Positions 1 through 7,367 of a stretch of 34,345 bases of DNA are shown here, piece by piece. Within the stretch, counting starts at the first letter, position 1. Every line of letters starts with the position of its first letter. The position numbers were made by a program, and so were the translations under genes. This stretch comes from Psychrobacter sp. JCM 18900 (GTDB taxonomy: Bacteria; Pseudomonadota; Gammaproteobacteria; Pseudomonadales; Moraxellaceae), in the NCBI RefSeq assembly GCF_904846625.1, contig NZ_CAJHBL010000009.1, positions 1 to 34,345 on the forward strand. The letters are read 5' to 3'. Under the pieces are notes generated by a model. It did no database searches and had not been told where the DNA came from. It saw nothing but the letters and a program-made list of their open reading frames with translations.

Positions 1-8
1 TTATTTAT

Positions 9-79
9 AAAGCTAACCTGTAGAAATATCGGACTAAAAAAAGCTAACCTGTAGAAAGCACTGTGCTTCTACAGGTTAG
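9..79. repeat. Orphan iteron-like repeats with dyad
   Basis: The 18-base sequence AAAGCTAACCTGTAGAAA occurs at 9-26 and again at 40-57. Its core returns inverted at 67-79 (TTCTACAGGTTAG). The second and inverted copies form an almost perfect dyad over 44-79: 17 paired bases per arm with one bulged A. Direct repeats plus an inverted half-copy are typical of Rep_3-type origins, where monomers bind iterons and dimers bind the dyad. The two rep genes in this window have different iterons of their own, so the matching initiator is missing or lies beyond the left edge. Confidence 0.55.
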
Positions 80-234
80 GCAGTAAAAGATAGTTTCTAA
101 ATAGCGCATAGATAGCGCAACTACGTATAGATTAACAGTAACAAATCAAGGGTAACAATACTCGTTATTAGTCTGTCACTATGAAAAATTCTGGCTGAAT
201 GGGAGTTGTCAAAAATCAGCCCTAAAATCCGATA

Positions 235-307
235 ATATGTATAGTTTTTTGAGTTTTTTATACATATCCTTTTTATAGGCATAAAAAATCGGATTTTTTA
301 TGCCTAT
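235..307 (-). terminator. Hairpins ending the partition operon
   Basis: A perfect hairpin with 16-base arms around a single G covers 275-307 and overlaps the stop codon of the ParG-like gene. The arms contain A6/T6 tracts. A second dyad (ATATGTATA...TATACATAT) follows at about 235-268. Placed directly after the last minus-strand gene, they most likely terminate the parFG transcript, although the T-rich part lies inside the stem rather than after it. Confidence 0.5.
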
Positions 308-516
308 CGCTCAACCAACTTTTCTTCAATCATTTCAGTTAATAGCTCAGTCACTGTCTTTCGGTTATCAAGCGCAAACTTTTTGAATGCAATATACTTA
401 TCTTTGTCAATGTTAAAGTTTACTCGTGCCGTTTTTTGAGGACTATCGGTCACGTCTGACAAAGATAACTCATCTTTTACCTTCTTGCTGGGACGACCTG
501 CTGCTAAGCTCATCAT
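304..516 (-). CDS. ParG-like ribbon-helix-helix partition protein
   Basis: A 70-residue protein with a polar N-terminal tail (residues 1-30, basic patch GRPSKKVK) followed by a ribbon-helix-helix-like part: a beta strand near ARVNFNIDKDKYIAFKKF and helices through the C-terminus. Size and layout match ParG of plasmid TP228 (76 residues, flexible tail plus RHH dimer). In that system ParG binds ACTC boxes at the centromere and operator and stimulates the ParF ATPase. The gene starts directly after the parA stop codon, and its ribosome binding site AAGGAG lies inside the last parA codons, so the two are translationally coupled. The order array-ATPase-RHH is the same as parH-parF-parG. Similarity is judged by architecture, not by alignment. 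Confidence 0.75.
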   Translation of the reverse strand: MMSLAAGRPSKKVKDELSLSDVTDSPQKTARVNFNIDKDKYIAFKKFALDNRKTVTELLTEMIEEKLVER

Positions 517-1155
517 TTACTCCTTATCAAAGAATGTTTTAATTTCATTAACCAATGCTGTCATTTCTTGTACCGCATTACTATTCACTGACTCAGTATC
601 AAACACGGTCTTGCCTAATGCTGCGCTATTTGGATAACTTACACGTTGCATAATTCTACTATCTAACACAGGTAGACCGTACTCTAGTAAAACTGAAGCC
701 ACATCCTTACCAATATTAGTATTCTGAATTGCCCTAGACACTACAAAGGCTGCTTTTAGTTTACCGTCAGTCATCTCTATACGCTGCTTTACTAAGTCTA
801 CTAAATCGCTAGTCGCCCAGACATCGTATGGGCTAGGCTGTACAGGAATTAATACAAAATCAGCCGCCTTAATTGCAGATAAAGCCAAACTAGTTGCTTG
901 TGGTGAACCATCAATCACCACATACTCTTTATCAGAGACGTTTTTTAGATCTTTATCAAGCGTAGGTCTATCGAGACCTATCACTGGTACTGGATTATCT
1001 TCATCTACAGCTCGCCAATCCCGTGCACTGCCCTGCTGATCACTATCTACTAGCAATACACTATGTCCTTGCAGCTGCAAGCCACGAGCTAATTGAGTGG
1101 CAATAGTTGTCTTGCCACTGCCTCCTTTTTGATTCAACACAGCAATGACTTTCAT
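517..1155 (-). CDS. parA: ParA-family (ParF-like) partition ATPase
   Basis: A 212-residue Walker-type ATPase that drives plasmid segregation on the nucleoid. The deviant Walker A motif KGGSGKTTIA is at residues 10-19 with both the signature and the phosphate-binding lysines. DSDQQGSARDW is the Walker A' region and the hydrophobic strand YVVIDGSP is Walker B. There is no N-terminal HTH, so it is the small class Ib type (ParF is about 206 residues), which pairs with a small RHH protein encoded just downstream, as here. The upstream region is occupied by the octamer array, which in this class serves both as centromere and as autoregulatory operator. The gene is intact and uses ATG. Confidence 0.92.
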   Translation of the reverse strand: MKVIAVLNQKGGSGKTTIATQLARGLQLQGHSVLLVDSDQQGSARDWRAVDEDNPVPVIGLDRPTLDKDLKNVSDKEYVVIDGSPQATSLALSAIKAADFVLIPVQPSPYDVWATSDLVDLVKQRIEMTDGKLKAAFVVSRAIQNTNIGKDVASVLLEYGLPVLDSRIMQRVSYPNSAALGKTVFDTESVNSNAVQEMTALVNEIKTFFDKE

Positions 1156-1169
1156 AGAGCAATCCTAAG

Positions 1170-1267
1170 TTTGAGTATTTGAGTATTTGAGTATTTGAGT
1201 ATTTGAGTATTTGAGTATTTGAGTATTTGAGTATTTGAGTATTTGAGTATTTGAGTATTTGAGTATT
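1170..1267 (-). repeat. 12-copy octamer array, parH-like centromere
   Basis: Twelve perfect tandem copies of an 8-base unit (TTTGAGTA on the plus strand; ACTCAAAT when read towards parA) end only about 15 bases before the parA start codon. ParG of TP228 is known to bind ACTC tetramers separated by 4-base AT-rich spacers at the parH centromere and operator. Each unit here is exactly ACTC plus AAAT, so the array probably serves as centromere and parA operator. The copies carry no substitutions, which suggests recent expansion or homogenisation. A second array of the same unit lies at 26437-26545 in the opposite orientation. Confidence 0.8.
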
Positions 1268-1470
1268 ATTAAGACTTTACTCAATAGTTAGATGAATAGC
1301 AACATTTTTAAAAAATAACTATATCTTTGATATCGACTGAATTTCTATGTGAATAATATTCATAAAAATGCATAAATTTATCAAAGACTGAGATGCCCCA
1401 GTAAACTGACTGCTAACATATAAAGTGTAGCTATCAAGTATCAATATGAGCTACTAAAAGCAATACTTTA

Positions 1471-1498
1471 GCCGCTCATATTCGTTATAATCCGCTCA
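1471..1498 (+). promoter_or_regulatory. Promoter with flanking direct repeats
   Basis: A consensus -10 box TATAAT lies at 1486-1491, about 45 bases before the small HTH gene. It sits between two direct copies of CCGCTCA (1471-1477 and 1492-1498, 21 bases apart). No good -35 box is seen, so the promoter may depend on an activator, or the repeats may be the operator of the downstream regulator. Confidence 0.4.
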
Positions 1499-1535
1499 CC
1501 AATCAAAAACCACTAATATGAATGAGGGAACCACT

Positions 1536-1760
1536 ATGGTGAAGTGTCACTTATCGACCATCATGGGTGAAAGACGCCTTAAAATTGCCGATATCTCAAG
1601 AGATACTGGCATCAATCGTGGCACCATTACTCGCATGTATCATGAAGAAGCCACCCGCGTTGATCTAGATGTCATCGAGTCTTTATGTACTTATCTTAGA
1701 ATCAATGTTGGTGATTTATACGAAATCATAAATGAGGACAGCAGTGAGTCACCAGCATAA
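1536..1760 (+). CDS. Small Cro/C1-type HTH regulator
   Basis: A 74-residue protein beginning MVKCHLS. It is essentially one helix-turn-helix domain of the Cro/C1 HTH_26 type: IADISRDTGINRGTITRMYHEE is the recognition region, and DLDVIESLCTYLRINVGDLYEI is the typical C-terminal helix pair. An upstream in-frame ATG at 1518 exists, but the ribosome binding site GAGGGA at 1524-1529 lies 6 bases before the ATG at 1536, so the later start is chosen. It is divergent from the partition operon. Plasmid regulators of this kind often control nearby backbone genes, but the target cannot be told here. No toxin partner is evident. Confidence 0.8.
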   Translation: MVKCHLSTIMGERRLKIADISRDTGINRGTITRMYHEEATRVDLDVIESLCTYLRINVGDLYEIINEDSSESPA

Positions 1761-1826
1761 ATAACGTTGTCATGAGCTGTGATTGTCTTTAAACGAATAA
1801 AAAGACCTACAGAAGGTTATTTTCTC

Positions 1827-1854
1827 TTGCAATAGATTAAAATATAGGTATAAT
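1827..1854 (+). promoter_or_regulatory. Sigma70-type promoter
   Basis: TTGCAA (1827-1832), a 16-base spacer, then a consensus TATAAT (1849-1854). It precedes the next small gene by about 60 bases, which gives that gene its own transcript. Confidence 0.55.
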
Positions 1855-1915
1855 TTGACCTGTAGTAAGTCATTTTATTTATTATATGCATATAATGGTC
1901 TATAGGAGAATACCA

Positions 1916-2191
1916 ATGAATAACAATCTATCTCGGCTCAATAGCTGCACATGGTTTAGTGAACAGACTAAAACGTTAGCCTCTCAGCTGTTATTAAGCT
2001 TACAAATACAGCAAGGCTTACAGCTGGCAACCCTACTTGGTGTTGACCCCATTCTTTATAATGATGAAGCGGTTTATGTCTGGGTGCAACGACAGCTAGA
2101 TGACGGTCTTATCGTTGACGATCATGCGTTAAGCACCCTTGAAACTGCTTTTATAGAGTTGGTCACAGCTCACACTGACCAAGCAGCGTAA
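1916..2191 (+). CDS. Small protein of unknown function
   Basis: About 91 residues starting MNNNLSRLNSC. The ATG at 1916 is preferred over the in-frame one at 1886 because TAGGAGA lies a suitable distance before it. The sequence is leucine-rich and probably all-helical, with an acidic second half (residues DDGLIVDDHALSTLETAF) and no membrane segment or recognisable motif. It has a convincing promoter, a ribosome binding site and a downstream hairpin, so it is probably a real single-gene unit. I do not recognise the family; its place between partition and mobilization genes gives no firm clue to function. Confidence 0.6.
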   Translation: MNNNLSRLNSCTWFSEQTKTLASQLLLSLQIQQGLQLATLLGVDPILYNDEAVYVWVQRQLDDGLIVDDHALSTLETAFIELVTAHTDQAA

Positions 2192-2215
2192 TGGCTTTAG
2201 CTTATATTTACAGAC

Positions 2216-2274
2216 TTCTTGTTTAACAAGAAACAATAATCCTTAAAGCCAGATAAAGTGTCATTATCTGGCTT
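2216..2274 (+). terminator. Two hairpins after the small gene
   Basis: A short perfect dyad TTCTTGTT/AACAAGAA (2216-2232) is followed by a stronger hairpin with 11-base arms AAGCCAGATAA/TTATCTGGCTT and a 7-base loop (2246-2274). The T-tract after it is weak. They separate the plus-strand gene from the convergent mobilization operon. Confidence 0.5.
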
Positions 2275-2378
2275 CTTGATATAGACAAAGATAACGACAA
2301 TCAAACAAGCTTTTTTCAGTCTTATATGTCTCAGAAGACGCACTTTTGGGCAATATGGCTTACTGTTACCATATGCCT

Positions 2379-3335
2379 TTACTCAGTCGGCTCTGCACGC
2401 GGCACCCCAGCTATTTTATAATAAACAAAGCCTCTCTCATCTCTCAAAACACTTTTGCTGTCTGCTCTAACGCACCAGCTGATTGCATCAGGCTGCGCTT
2501 CATTAACATCACAAGCCAAAATAATCTGCTGACTTTGAGCGTTATCAAATGCCTGCTTCCACCCCGTTTCAAGCTCATCGATGCCGCGCTGTAGCTCTGC
2601 TTGCTGGTATCTCATCTCTGCAATCTCATCAAAGCTTGGCACATACCAAAATACCAGGGCCACCAAACTTATTATCACAGCCATCGTACCCGCTGCGACA
2701 ACGGCTGCAATCCTTTTAATACTCATAGTCTCAATGGACTTATGAATTTTGTCCAAGTCTTTACTAGCTCTACCCTCAACCTGCTCAATCCGCGTTTTGG
2801 TGGTGGTCTCAAAGGTCTCAATATCTTCAATAATCTGCTTATGACCAGCTTGGTACTGATTGGTGAATAGGGCTAGATTGTCAGCGCTTGCGCCAAGCTT
2901 GTCAGCCACCGCTTGCATGGTACTCACTTGTACCTCTATGCTGTCGTTTTTAGCAGTAACGACCGACTCTACAGCCGTATCAATCTGCTGTTTCATATCG
3001 GTGATGATGCCTGCTATTTTGTCATCATAACGACGCGGCATCTCATTGTCAGTAAAAGCAGTCACTGCCGCTTGTAGCTGCTTTAACACGAGTTCTTGAT
3101 ACTGACTCAATGCCTGCGAAGTCGTGCTTGCGCTACTACCTAATTCTTCAATGGCAGAAGACACCTCATTCACCTTGCTATCAATACCGCTAAGCGAACG
3201 CTCAAGCCGCCTCGCTACCGCATCATCGGCTCGCTTAATCAGCTCACGCAAGGCCCCAATGACCGGAGTCAATGAAGTCACTAGGTTAACAAGTTGATCG
3301 TGTATGTCTTGCTCAGTGCGGTCATTTTTATTCAT
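2379..3335 (-). CDS. Mobilization accessory coiled-coil membrane protein
   Basis: 318 residues. Roughly the first 205 are a long helical, coiled-coil-like region (heptad-rich stretches around IDSKVNEVSSAIEELGSS and VSTMQAVADKLGASADNLAL). One strongly hydrophobic segment follows at about residues 208-231 (AAVVAAGTMAVIISLVALVFW), and the soluble C-terminal part has two cysteines (CDVNEAQPDAISWC). It begins about 30 bases after the relaxase stop codon on the same strand and is surely in its operon. MobB/MbeB-type proteins of mobilizable plasmids combine coiled coils with a membrane segment and stabilise the relaxosome or its contact with the transfer channel; a similar role is inferred. Family membership is by layout only. 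Confidence 0.7.
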   Translation of the reverse strand: MNKNDRTEQDIHDQLVNLVTSLTPVIGALRELIKRADDAVARRLERSLSGIDSKVNEVSSAIEELGSSASTTSQALSQYQELVLKQLQAAVTAFTDNEMPRRYDDKIAGIITDMKQQIDTAVESVVTAKNDSIEVQVSTMQAVADKLGASADNLALFTNQYQAGHKQIIEDIETFETTTKTRIEQVEGRASKDLDKIHKSIETMSIKRIAAVVAAGTMAVIISLVALVFWYVPSFDEIAEMRYQQAELQRGIDELETGWKQAFDNAQSQQIILACDVNEAQPDAISWCVRADSKSVLRDERGFVYYKIAGVPRAEPTE

Positions 3336-3365
3336 AGTAAGTACTCATTATTGTAATCATCACAA

Positions 3366-6020
3366 CTAAAATGGGCGTGGTGACGAGTAATGGCGCGCTT
3401 TTTCTTGAATAGCCTTGTCTATATCCAGCACTTGTGCGGCCAAGATTTGCGCTAAATTTTGCGTGCCCACGCGGATGTCAGGAATCTGCTCAAAACGCTC
3501 ATTAAGCGCGTTTATAGTATCAATTTTATGACGGTCGCTAGAAAGCGTGCCGAGCGCTTGTAATAGTGTCTGTACCGACGTATCTCTGTCTATCATCACC
3601 CGTTCTGCATCCATGTCTCGCAAACGCTTTTGCAACGCGGTGACATTATCAGTATGCTGAAGCGTTTTTAAAACGAGGGCCTCAGCAGCTAACTTTTCAG
3701 CCGCCTCTATCACAGTGGCAGTAGTATCAATCGCTTTAAAGTCGATCTTATCAATACGGTCTTTAACCCGTACCAGCATATTATCAAACCTGCTCTGATA
3801 CGCCTTGACTTCTGCCTGTCGGGTACGCGCAAGGGCAGTAGCATCTTGCTCTTTTTGTTGTTTTTCTTGCCGCCGCTTCTCTGCTTCCTCTCGCTCACGC
3901 CTAGCTTTGTTCTCAGTTTCGGCTTGCTCACGCGCTTTGTTGAGCTGGTATTGGAGCGCCATGGTACGAGTACGCCAGTCATCAAGCCGATCTGCGTTCA
4001 ATTGAGTGGTCTTGGTACGGGTAATCTCATCGTATAAGTTATCATCTTGCACAATCACCGCTTCACTTTGATCAAGAAGGGCAATACGCTGCTCATAAAA
4101 CGGCGATAGGCGCTGATAGGTTTTTTGACTGGTATTGATTTGCAGCTTTAATTGTTTGATGTCTTCATTATTGGCGGTTTTAAATGTCTTTACATCAGAT
4201 GCAAGCATCTGCAAACGTGCCTCAGCGGTATCATCTATCTCTACCGCTTTAAGAGCACGCAGCGCCTCACGCTCTTGCTCAAGCGCTTTAAAACGCTCAA
4301 CATCAAGATCTGCCAGTGCCGCGAACTTATGATAGGTGTCAAGGTTGCTCGTTACCTCGATCGCCTGCAAATCCTCAAACGCCTCGCGCCAGTGCTGCTG
4401 CAGCTCAGTTTTTTCAACATCAATCTCATCAAGCGATTTAAAGTCAGTAGCCAGCTTATTCAGCGTTGCGGCAAACGGTTTTAGGGTGGCCTTAAGCGCC
4501 TTATGATCATCAATAACTCGATTGTTAAGGGGAATAAGCTCTTTTAAAACCGTTTTATTGTTCAGCATCGTTTTATCAATCTGTGACAGCTGCTCTTCAA
4601 GGCGGCTAACAGCGCGGCCTGTTTGTAGGGTGTCATCTTGTCTAAATTGATCAACCAACACTAAAGCCGTTTTCAGTGCCTCACTTTGCTCTGTCGTATG
4701 TATTTTCTGGGCAAGCTCAATCATTTTTTGGCGGGGCTCGCTAAAATCCTGTCCCACCTCCTCGGTGAACCGCTGGGTACTCTTAATGTTTTTATCAATG
4801 GTAATAATCTGTTTAGACTGGTGCGCTAACTCTTCATGCAGCGCATCAATGGTTGAAAATAAGGCGCTGCGTACCATCTTTTTTTGACTCACAAAGTTGG
4901 CTGAGATTGCTAAAAGCTCATCAAGTGCGTGATCATTGGCCGCATCACTATGCGTCTGACTCTTATTTTTAGGAATAGCGGGTTCAAGTTCAGCGGCAGG
5001 ATCTACAAAGCGGATATTACTGAGCTCAATTCGCGCAAAGGGTTTACGCTTTTTATAATGTATTGTGACGCCGTTAACCTCTTGTTCATTGCTTTCTAGG
5101 TCAATACGTCCCTTGTCGTCATACTCAATTACCAGACCATTTTTTTCAATGTAAGCATTGATCTCATCAATCGTCTCGTTGTACTCATGAATCACTGAAC
5201 GATTGCCTTTGAGAATATCCTTATATAGTGACTTACCCAGTTTCATTTTTGGTAAACGACTGATGCCCAGCTCACGGTAGGATTTCTCACTAATGGTTTT
5301 ATTCTCAGGCAGTAGCTCATTGGCCATATCCGCCCAAAGGGTGCGTTGATATTTAAGCTCATCGCCGCGCCCGTTTAACCCCTTAGATAAACGCTCCTCC
5401 GTTGACCACTGCAACCAATTCTTGCGTGCTGATAAAGCATAACCCTCAACATCCGCTACTATCTCACGGCTTGAGAGTAAAATATGGGCATGAAAGTTAC
5501 GACTGGTCAGCTCAACCACTTCAACCTCCCCCACATGTTTCTCGTGACTGTGTGGCCGATGAATGGCTACATCGACAAGCACGTTATAGCGATCAGATAA
5601 GGTTTGAGCGTAGCGCTCGGCCAAAACTATACGCTGATCAGCGGTGATCCCATCAGGAAACATCACATCAATCTCAGTACCCAATTGAGCGTTTTTACGA
5701 GTCTCAATGCGTTCGATATCATTCCAAAAACCCTCACGTGTCACTGCTAGATCCCCAGCAAGAGTTGGCGTTATCAACGCCGTATGCATCACATTTTTCT
5801 CAATAACTTGCGTGTATTTAGTACCATCACTGTCCACTAAATTTAAGATTTTGTCTTTAGCTTTACTGGTGTAATCGTGGACGACTCCTGACTGCTCATC
5901 AGCCAGTTTTGAGCCAGAATTATAAGCCGACTTTGCCACCACGCTATGATTTTTCGCCCTACTAACGGCGCTAACTGACAGATGAAACCCTTTATTATTC
6001 ATAGCAAAAAAACCCAACAT
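3366..6020 (-). CDS. mobA: MobA/MobL family relaxase
   Basis: An 884-residue relaxase that nicks oriT and pilots the DNA strand in conjugal mobilization. The N-terminal part has the MobA/L hallmarks: FHLSVSAVSRAKNHS...SAYNSGSKLADE...VHDYTSK (residues 12-53) and the metal-binding histidine motif HRPHSH (154-159) with NFHAHIL (176-181), typical of the MOBQ group. The remaining 550 or so residues are long alpha-helical coiled coil with charged runs (EREEAEKRRQEKQQKEQD) and no evident primase or helicase motif, so the protein is a relaxase with a long structural tail. The start at residue 1 (MLGFF) is uncertain: MNNKGFHLS at position 6002 fits family N-termini better, and neither has a clear ribosome binding site. 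oriT lies just upstream. Confidence 0.9.
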   Translation of the reverse strand: MLGFFAMNNKGFHLSVSAVSRAKNHSVVAKSAYNSGSKLADEQSGVVHDYTSKAKDKILNLVDSDGTKYTQVIEKNVMHTALITPTLAGDLAVTREGFWNDIERIETRKNAQLGTEIDVMFPDGITADQRIVLAERYAQTLSDRYNVLVDVAIHRPHSHEKHVGEVEVVELTSRNFHAHILLSSREIVADVEGYALSARKNWLQWSTEERLSKGLNGRGDELKYQRTLWADMANELLPENKTISEKSYRELGISRLPKMKLGKSLYKDILKGNRSVIHEYNETIDEINAYIEKNGLVIEYDDKGRIDLESNEQEVNGVTIHYKKRKPFARIELSNIRFVDPAAELEPAIPKNKSQTHSDAANDHALDELLAISANFVSQKKMVRSALFSTIDALHEELAHQSKQIITIDKNIKSTQRFTEEVGQDFSEPRQKMIELAQKIHTTEQSEALKTALVLVDQFRQDDTLQTGRAVSRLEEQLSQIDKTMLNNKTVLKELIPLNNRVIDDHKALKATLKPFAATLNKLATDFKSLDEIDVEKTELQQHWREAFEDLQAIEVTSNLDTYHKFAALADLDVERFKALEQEREALRALKAVEIDDTAEARLQMLASDVKTFKTANNEDIKQLKLQINTSQKTYQRLSPFYEQRIALLDQSEAVIVQDDNLYDEITRTKTTQLNADRLDDWRTRTMALQYQLNKAREQAETENKARREREEAEKRRQEKQQKEQDATALARTRQAEVKAYQSRFDNMLVRVKDRIDKIDFKAIDTTATVIEAAEKLAAEALVLKTLQHTDNVTALQKRLRDMDAERVMIDRDTSVQTLLQALGTLSSDRHKIDTINALNERFEQIPDIRVGTQNLAQILAAQVLDIDKAIQEKARHYSSPRPF

Positions 6021-6071
6021 TGAGAGATAATTTTTTGGGGGTTGTAGGGGGTTCGCCCCCTGCCGAACGAC

Positions 6072-6137
6072 GGAGTTTATGTAAAAAAATAGCGCCCCTT
6101 GTGGGCCTTTTTTACATAAACTCCTAAGTTCGCTCTT
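6072..6137 (+). other. Putative origin of transfer (oriT)
   Basis: A perfect inverted repeat with 17-base arms (6072-6088 and 6108-6124) is followed without a gap by TAAGTTCGCTCTT (6125-6137). This differs at two of 13 bases from the TAAGTGCGCCCTT-like core of MOBQ/RSF1010-type nic regions, which also follow an inverted repeat directly. The 19-base loop contains a smaller stem (GCCC/GGGC) and the string GCGCCCCTTG, an alternative nic candidate. The site lies directly upstream of mobA and between divergent genes, the expected place. The cleavage position is not shown by the sequence. Confidence 0.65.
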
Positions 6138-6263
6138 AACAGAGGGTTAAAATACTACTGCGCCCACGAAACGATGTGGTCTTGTGTATTTTACTATCTT
6201 GCATACCTGTGTATGTACTGCTAGGATCAACTCTATCATAGTTGGCTAAAAAAGGATGAAGTA

Positions 6264-6605
6264 ATGTCAGTAATATCAGATGATTTATTCGCAAATAAGA
6301 TTAAGCAATTGCAGGCTCTTAAAAAAGAGATTGATCAGGACAGGCTTGAAGCACATAAAATATTGGGGGAGTGGTTGGCCAACGCATTAGACGATGATGA
6401 CAATCATGAACTGCAAGCCATTTTTTTAGACGCACACGATAATGAAAAGTATGTCCGTTTGAAAAAGCACCGTGAGTTTTTAAAGTCAATTGCTCATAAG
6501 ATGCAAGGTGAGGCTAAGATGGTATCAAGCAGTTTTACTTCGCATAAAGACAATCAAGACAGTGAGTACGGTTCATTGTTTGATGACAAATCAGCAGCGC
6601 AATAA
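6264..6605 (+). CDS. Small charged protein divergent from mobA
   Basis: 113 residues, highly charged and helical (LQALKKEIDQDRLEAHKILGEW; KYVRLKKHREFLKSIAHKM), with an acidic patch DDDDN. No membrane segment and no motif I can name. AAGGATG before ATG gives a good ribosome binding site. It is transcribed away from oriT, opposite to mobA, which is where MobC-like relaxosome accessory proteins lie in MOBQ plasmids. A DNA-binding accessory role is therefore possible but rests only on position. Confidence 0.65.
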   Translation: MSVISDDLFANKIKQLQALKKEIDQDRLEAHKILGEWLANALDDDDNHELQAIFLDAHDNEKYVRLKKHREFLKSIAHKMQGEAKMVSSSFTSHKDNQDSEYGSLFDDKSAAQ

Positions 6606-6644
6606 CTGTTACTGTTAGCAATAGCCTATTCATCCGTACAACTG

Positions 6645-6685
6645 AATCGTCTTCTAATTAGTAAAATGCTAGAAGGCGATTTTTA
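6645..6685 (+). terminator. Rho-independent terminator
   Basis: A 12-pair stem (AATCGTCTTCTA with TAGAAGGCGATT, one G-T pair) with a 13-base loop, followed by TTTT, about 40 bases after the preceding gene. Confidence 0.65.
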
Positions 6686-6809
6686 GCTGTTTTAAGCGCT
6701 TTAAAATATATTTAGCTATCAGTGTATAGAACAGAGCATAGAATGCGTATAAGGGTGCTTATTAGGCTTTCTAGCAACGATTTGAGATGTATTTACAGAG
6801 GTATCGATA

Positions 6810-6974
6810 ATGGCTACTGAAAATGAAGACAAATTATCTACAAAAAATGCGACTGAAAACATGAAACCAGCTTTGTCCAAAATGACAGATGCAGACATTC
6901 AAAAGATCTTTGATCGTGCTTTTGAAGATTTCCAGAGGTCGACTCTTGATTCGGACTATGAAAGTGAGGATTAA
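6810..6974 (+). CDS. Small acidic protein, 54 residues
   Basis: An intact short reading frame with ATG at 6810 and AGAGG 8 to 9 bases upstream. It encodes MATENEDKLSTK...DYESED, a polar acidic peptide with one predicted helix (MTDADIQKIFDRAFEDFQ). There are no cysteines and no membrane segment. The ribosome binding site and its placement after a terminator support a real gene; function is unknown. It could be a small DNA-mimic or regulatory peptide, but nothing in the sequence shows that. Confidence 0.45.
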   Translation: MATENEDKLSTKNATENMKPALSKMTDADIQKIFDRAFEDFQRSTLDSDYESED

Positions 6975-7203
6975 TATCAAGTAAGCGGACAACAGCTGGT
7001 TGAGCTACTAAATAATTTTAAAAGCAGTTGGTAGCTCATATTATTATTTCAAATTCGTCGGTTTTTTTGCCTATTTTCCTATTACTTAAAACAAAAATAT
7101 ATTTCTTATTTTTTAATAATTTTTAAAAGCTTTTGTCCTGAAGGTGAAAATCGGCGCAGACACTTACTTCACTTGGTCTACAGCGGAAAAATATTTTTAT
7201 ATA

Positions 7204-7290
7204 GTGGAAGTTTAGGCGGTTAAAGGTGGAAGTTTAAGCGGTTAAAGGTGGAAGTTTAAGCGGTTAAAGGTGGAAGTTTAAGCGGTATTA
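7204..7290 (+). repeat. Four 22-bp iterons, replication origin 1
   Basis: Four head-to-tail copies of GTGGAAGTTTAAGCGGTTAAAG begin at 7204, 7226, 7248 and 7270. The first has one substitution and the last is cut short. The exact 22-base period (two helical turns) is typical of initiator binding sites in theta-replicating plasmids. They lie 80-160 bases before the rep gene, and the stretch at about 7060-7135 is very AT-rich and could be the unwinding element. Confidence 0.88.
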
Positions 7291-7332
7291 GTGGAAAGTA
7301 AATTTGTAAATTCCACTAATATTGTTTATTAT
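7287..7332 (+). promoter_or_regulatory. rep promoter with half-iteron dyad operator
   Basis: A perfect dyad with 10-base arms ATTAGTGGAA/TTCCACTAAT (7287-7296 and 7311-7320) contains the GTGGAA end of the iteron. It overlaps TTGTAA (7304-7309), which is 17 bases from TATTAT (7327-7332). In Rep_3 systems the initiator dimer binds such inverted half-iterons and represses its own gene, so autoregulation is expected. Confidence 0.6.
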
Positions 7333-7367
7333 TCACCATAAGCATTAATCTAGCGAAATATTACGAT

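Noticed and set aside
1170..1267. CRISPR-like array
   Set aside because: The units are 8 bases with no unique spacers, and no cas genes are present; a partition site fits.
1536..2191. Toxin-antitoxin pair of the HTH protein and next small protein
   Set aside because: They are separated by 155 bases with separate promoters, and the second has no toxin-like features.
3805..4484. Long plus-strand frames inside mobA
   Set aside because: They are antisense shadows of the relaxase coiled coil with unnatural serine, arginine and cysteine composition.
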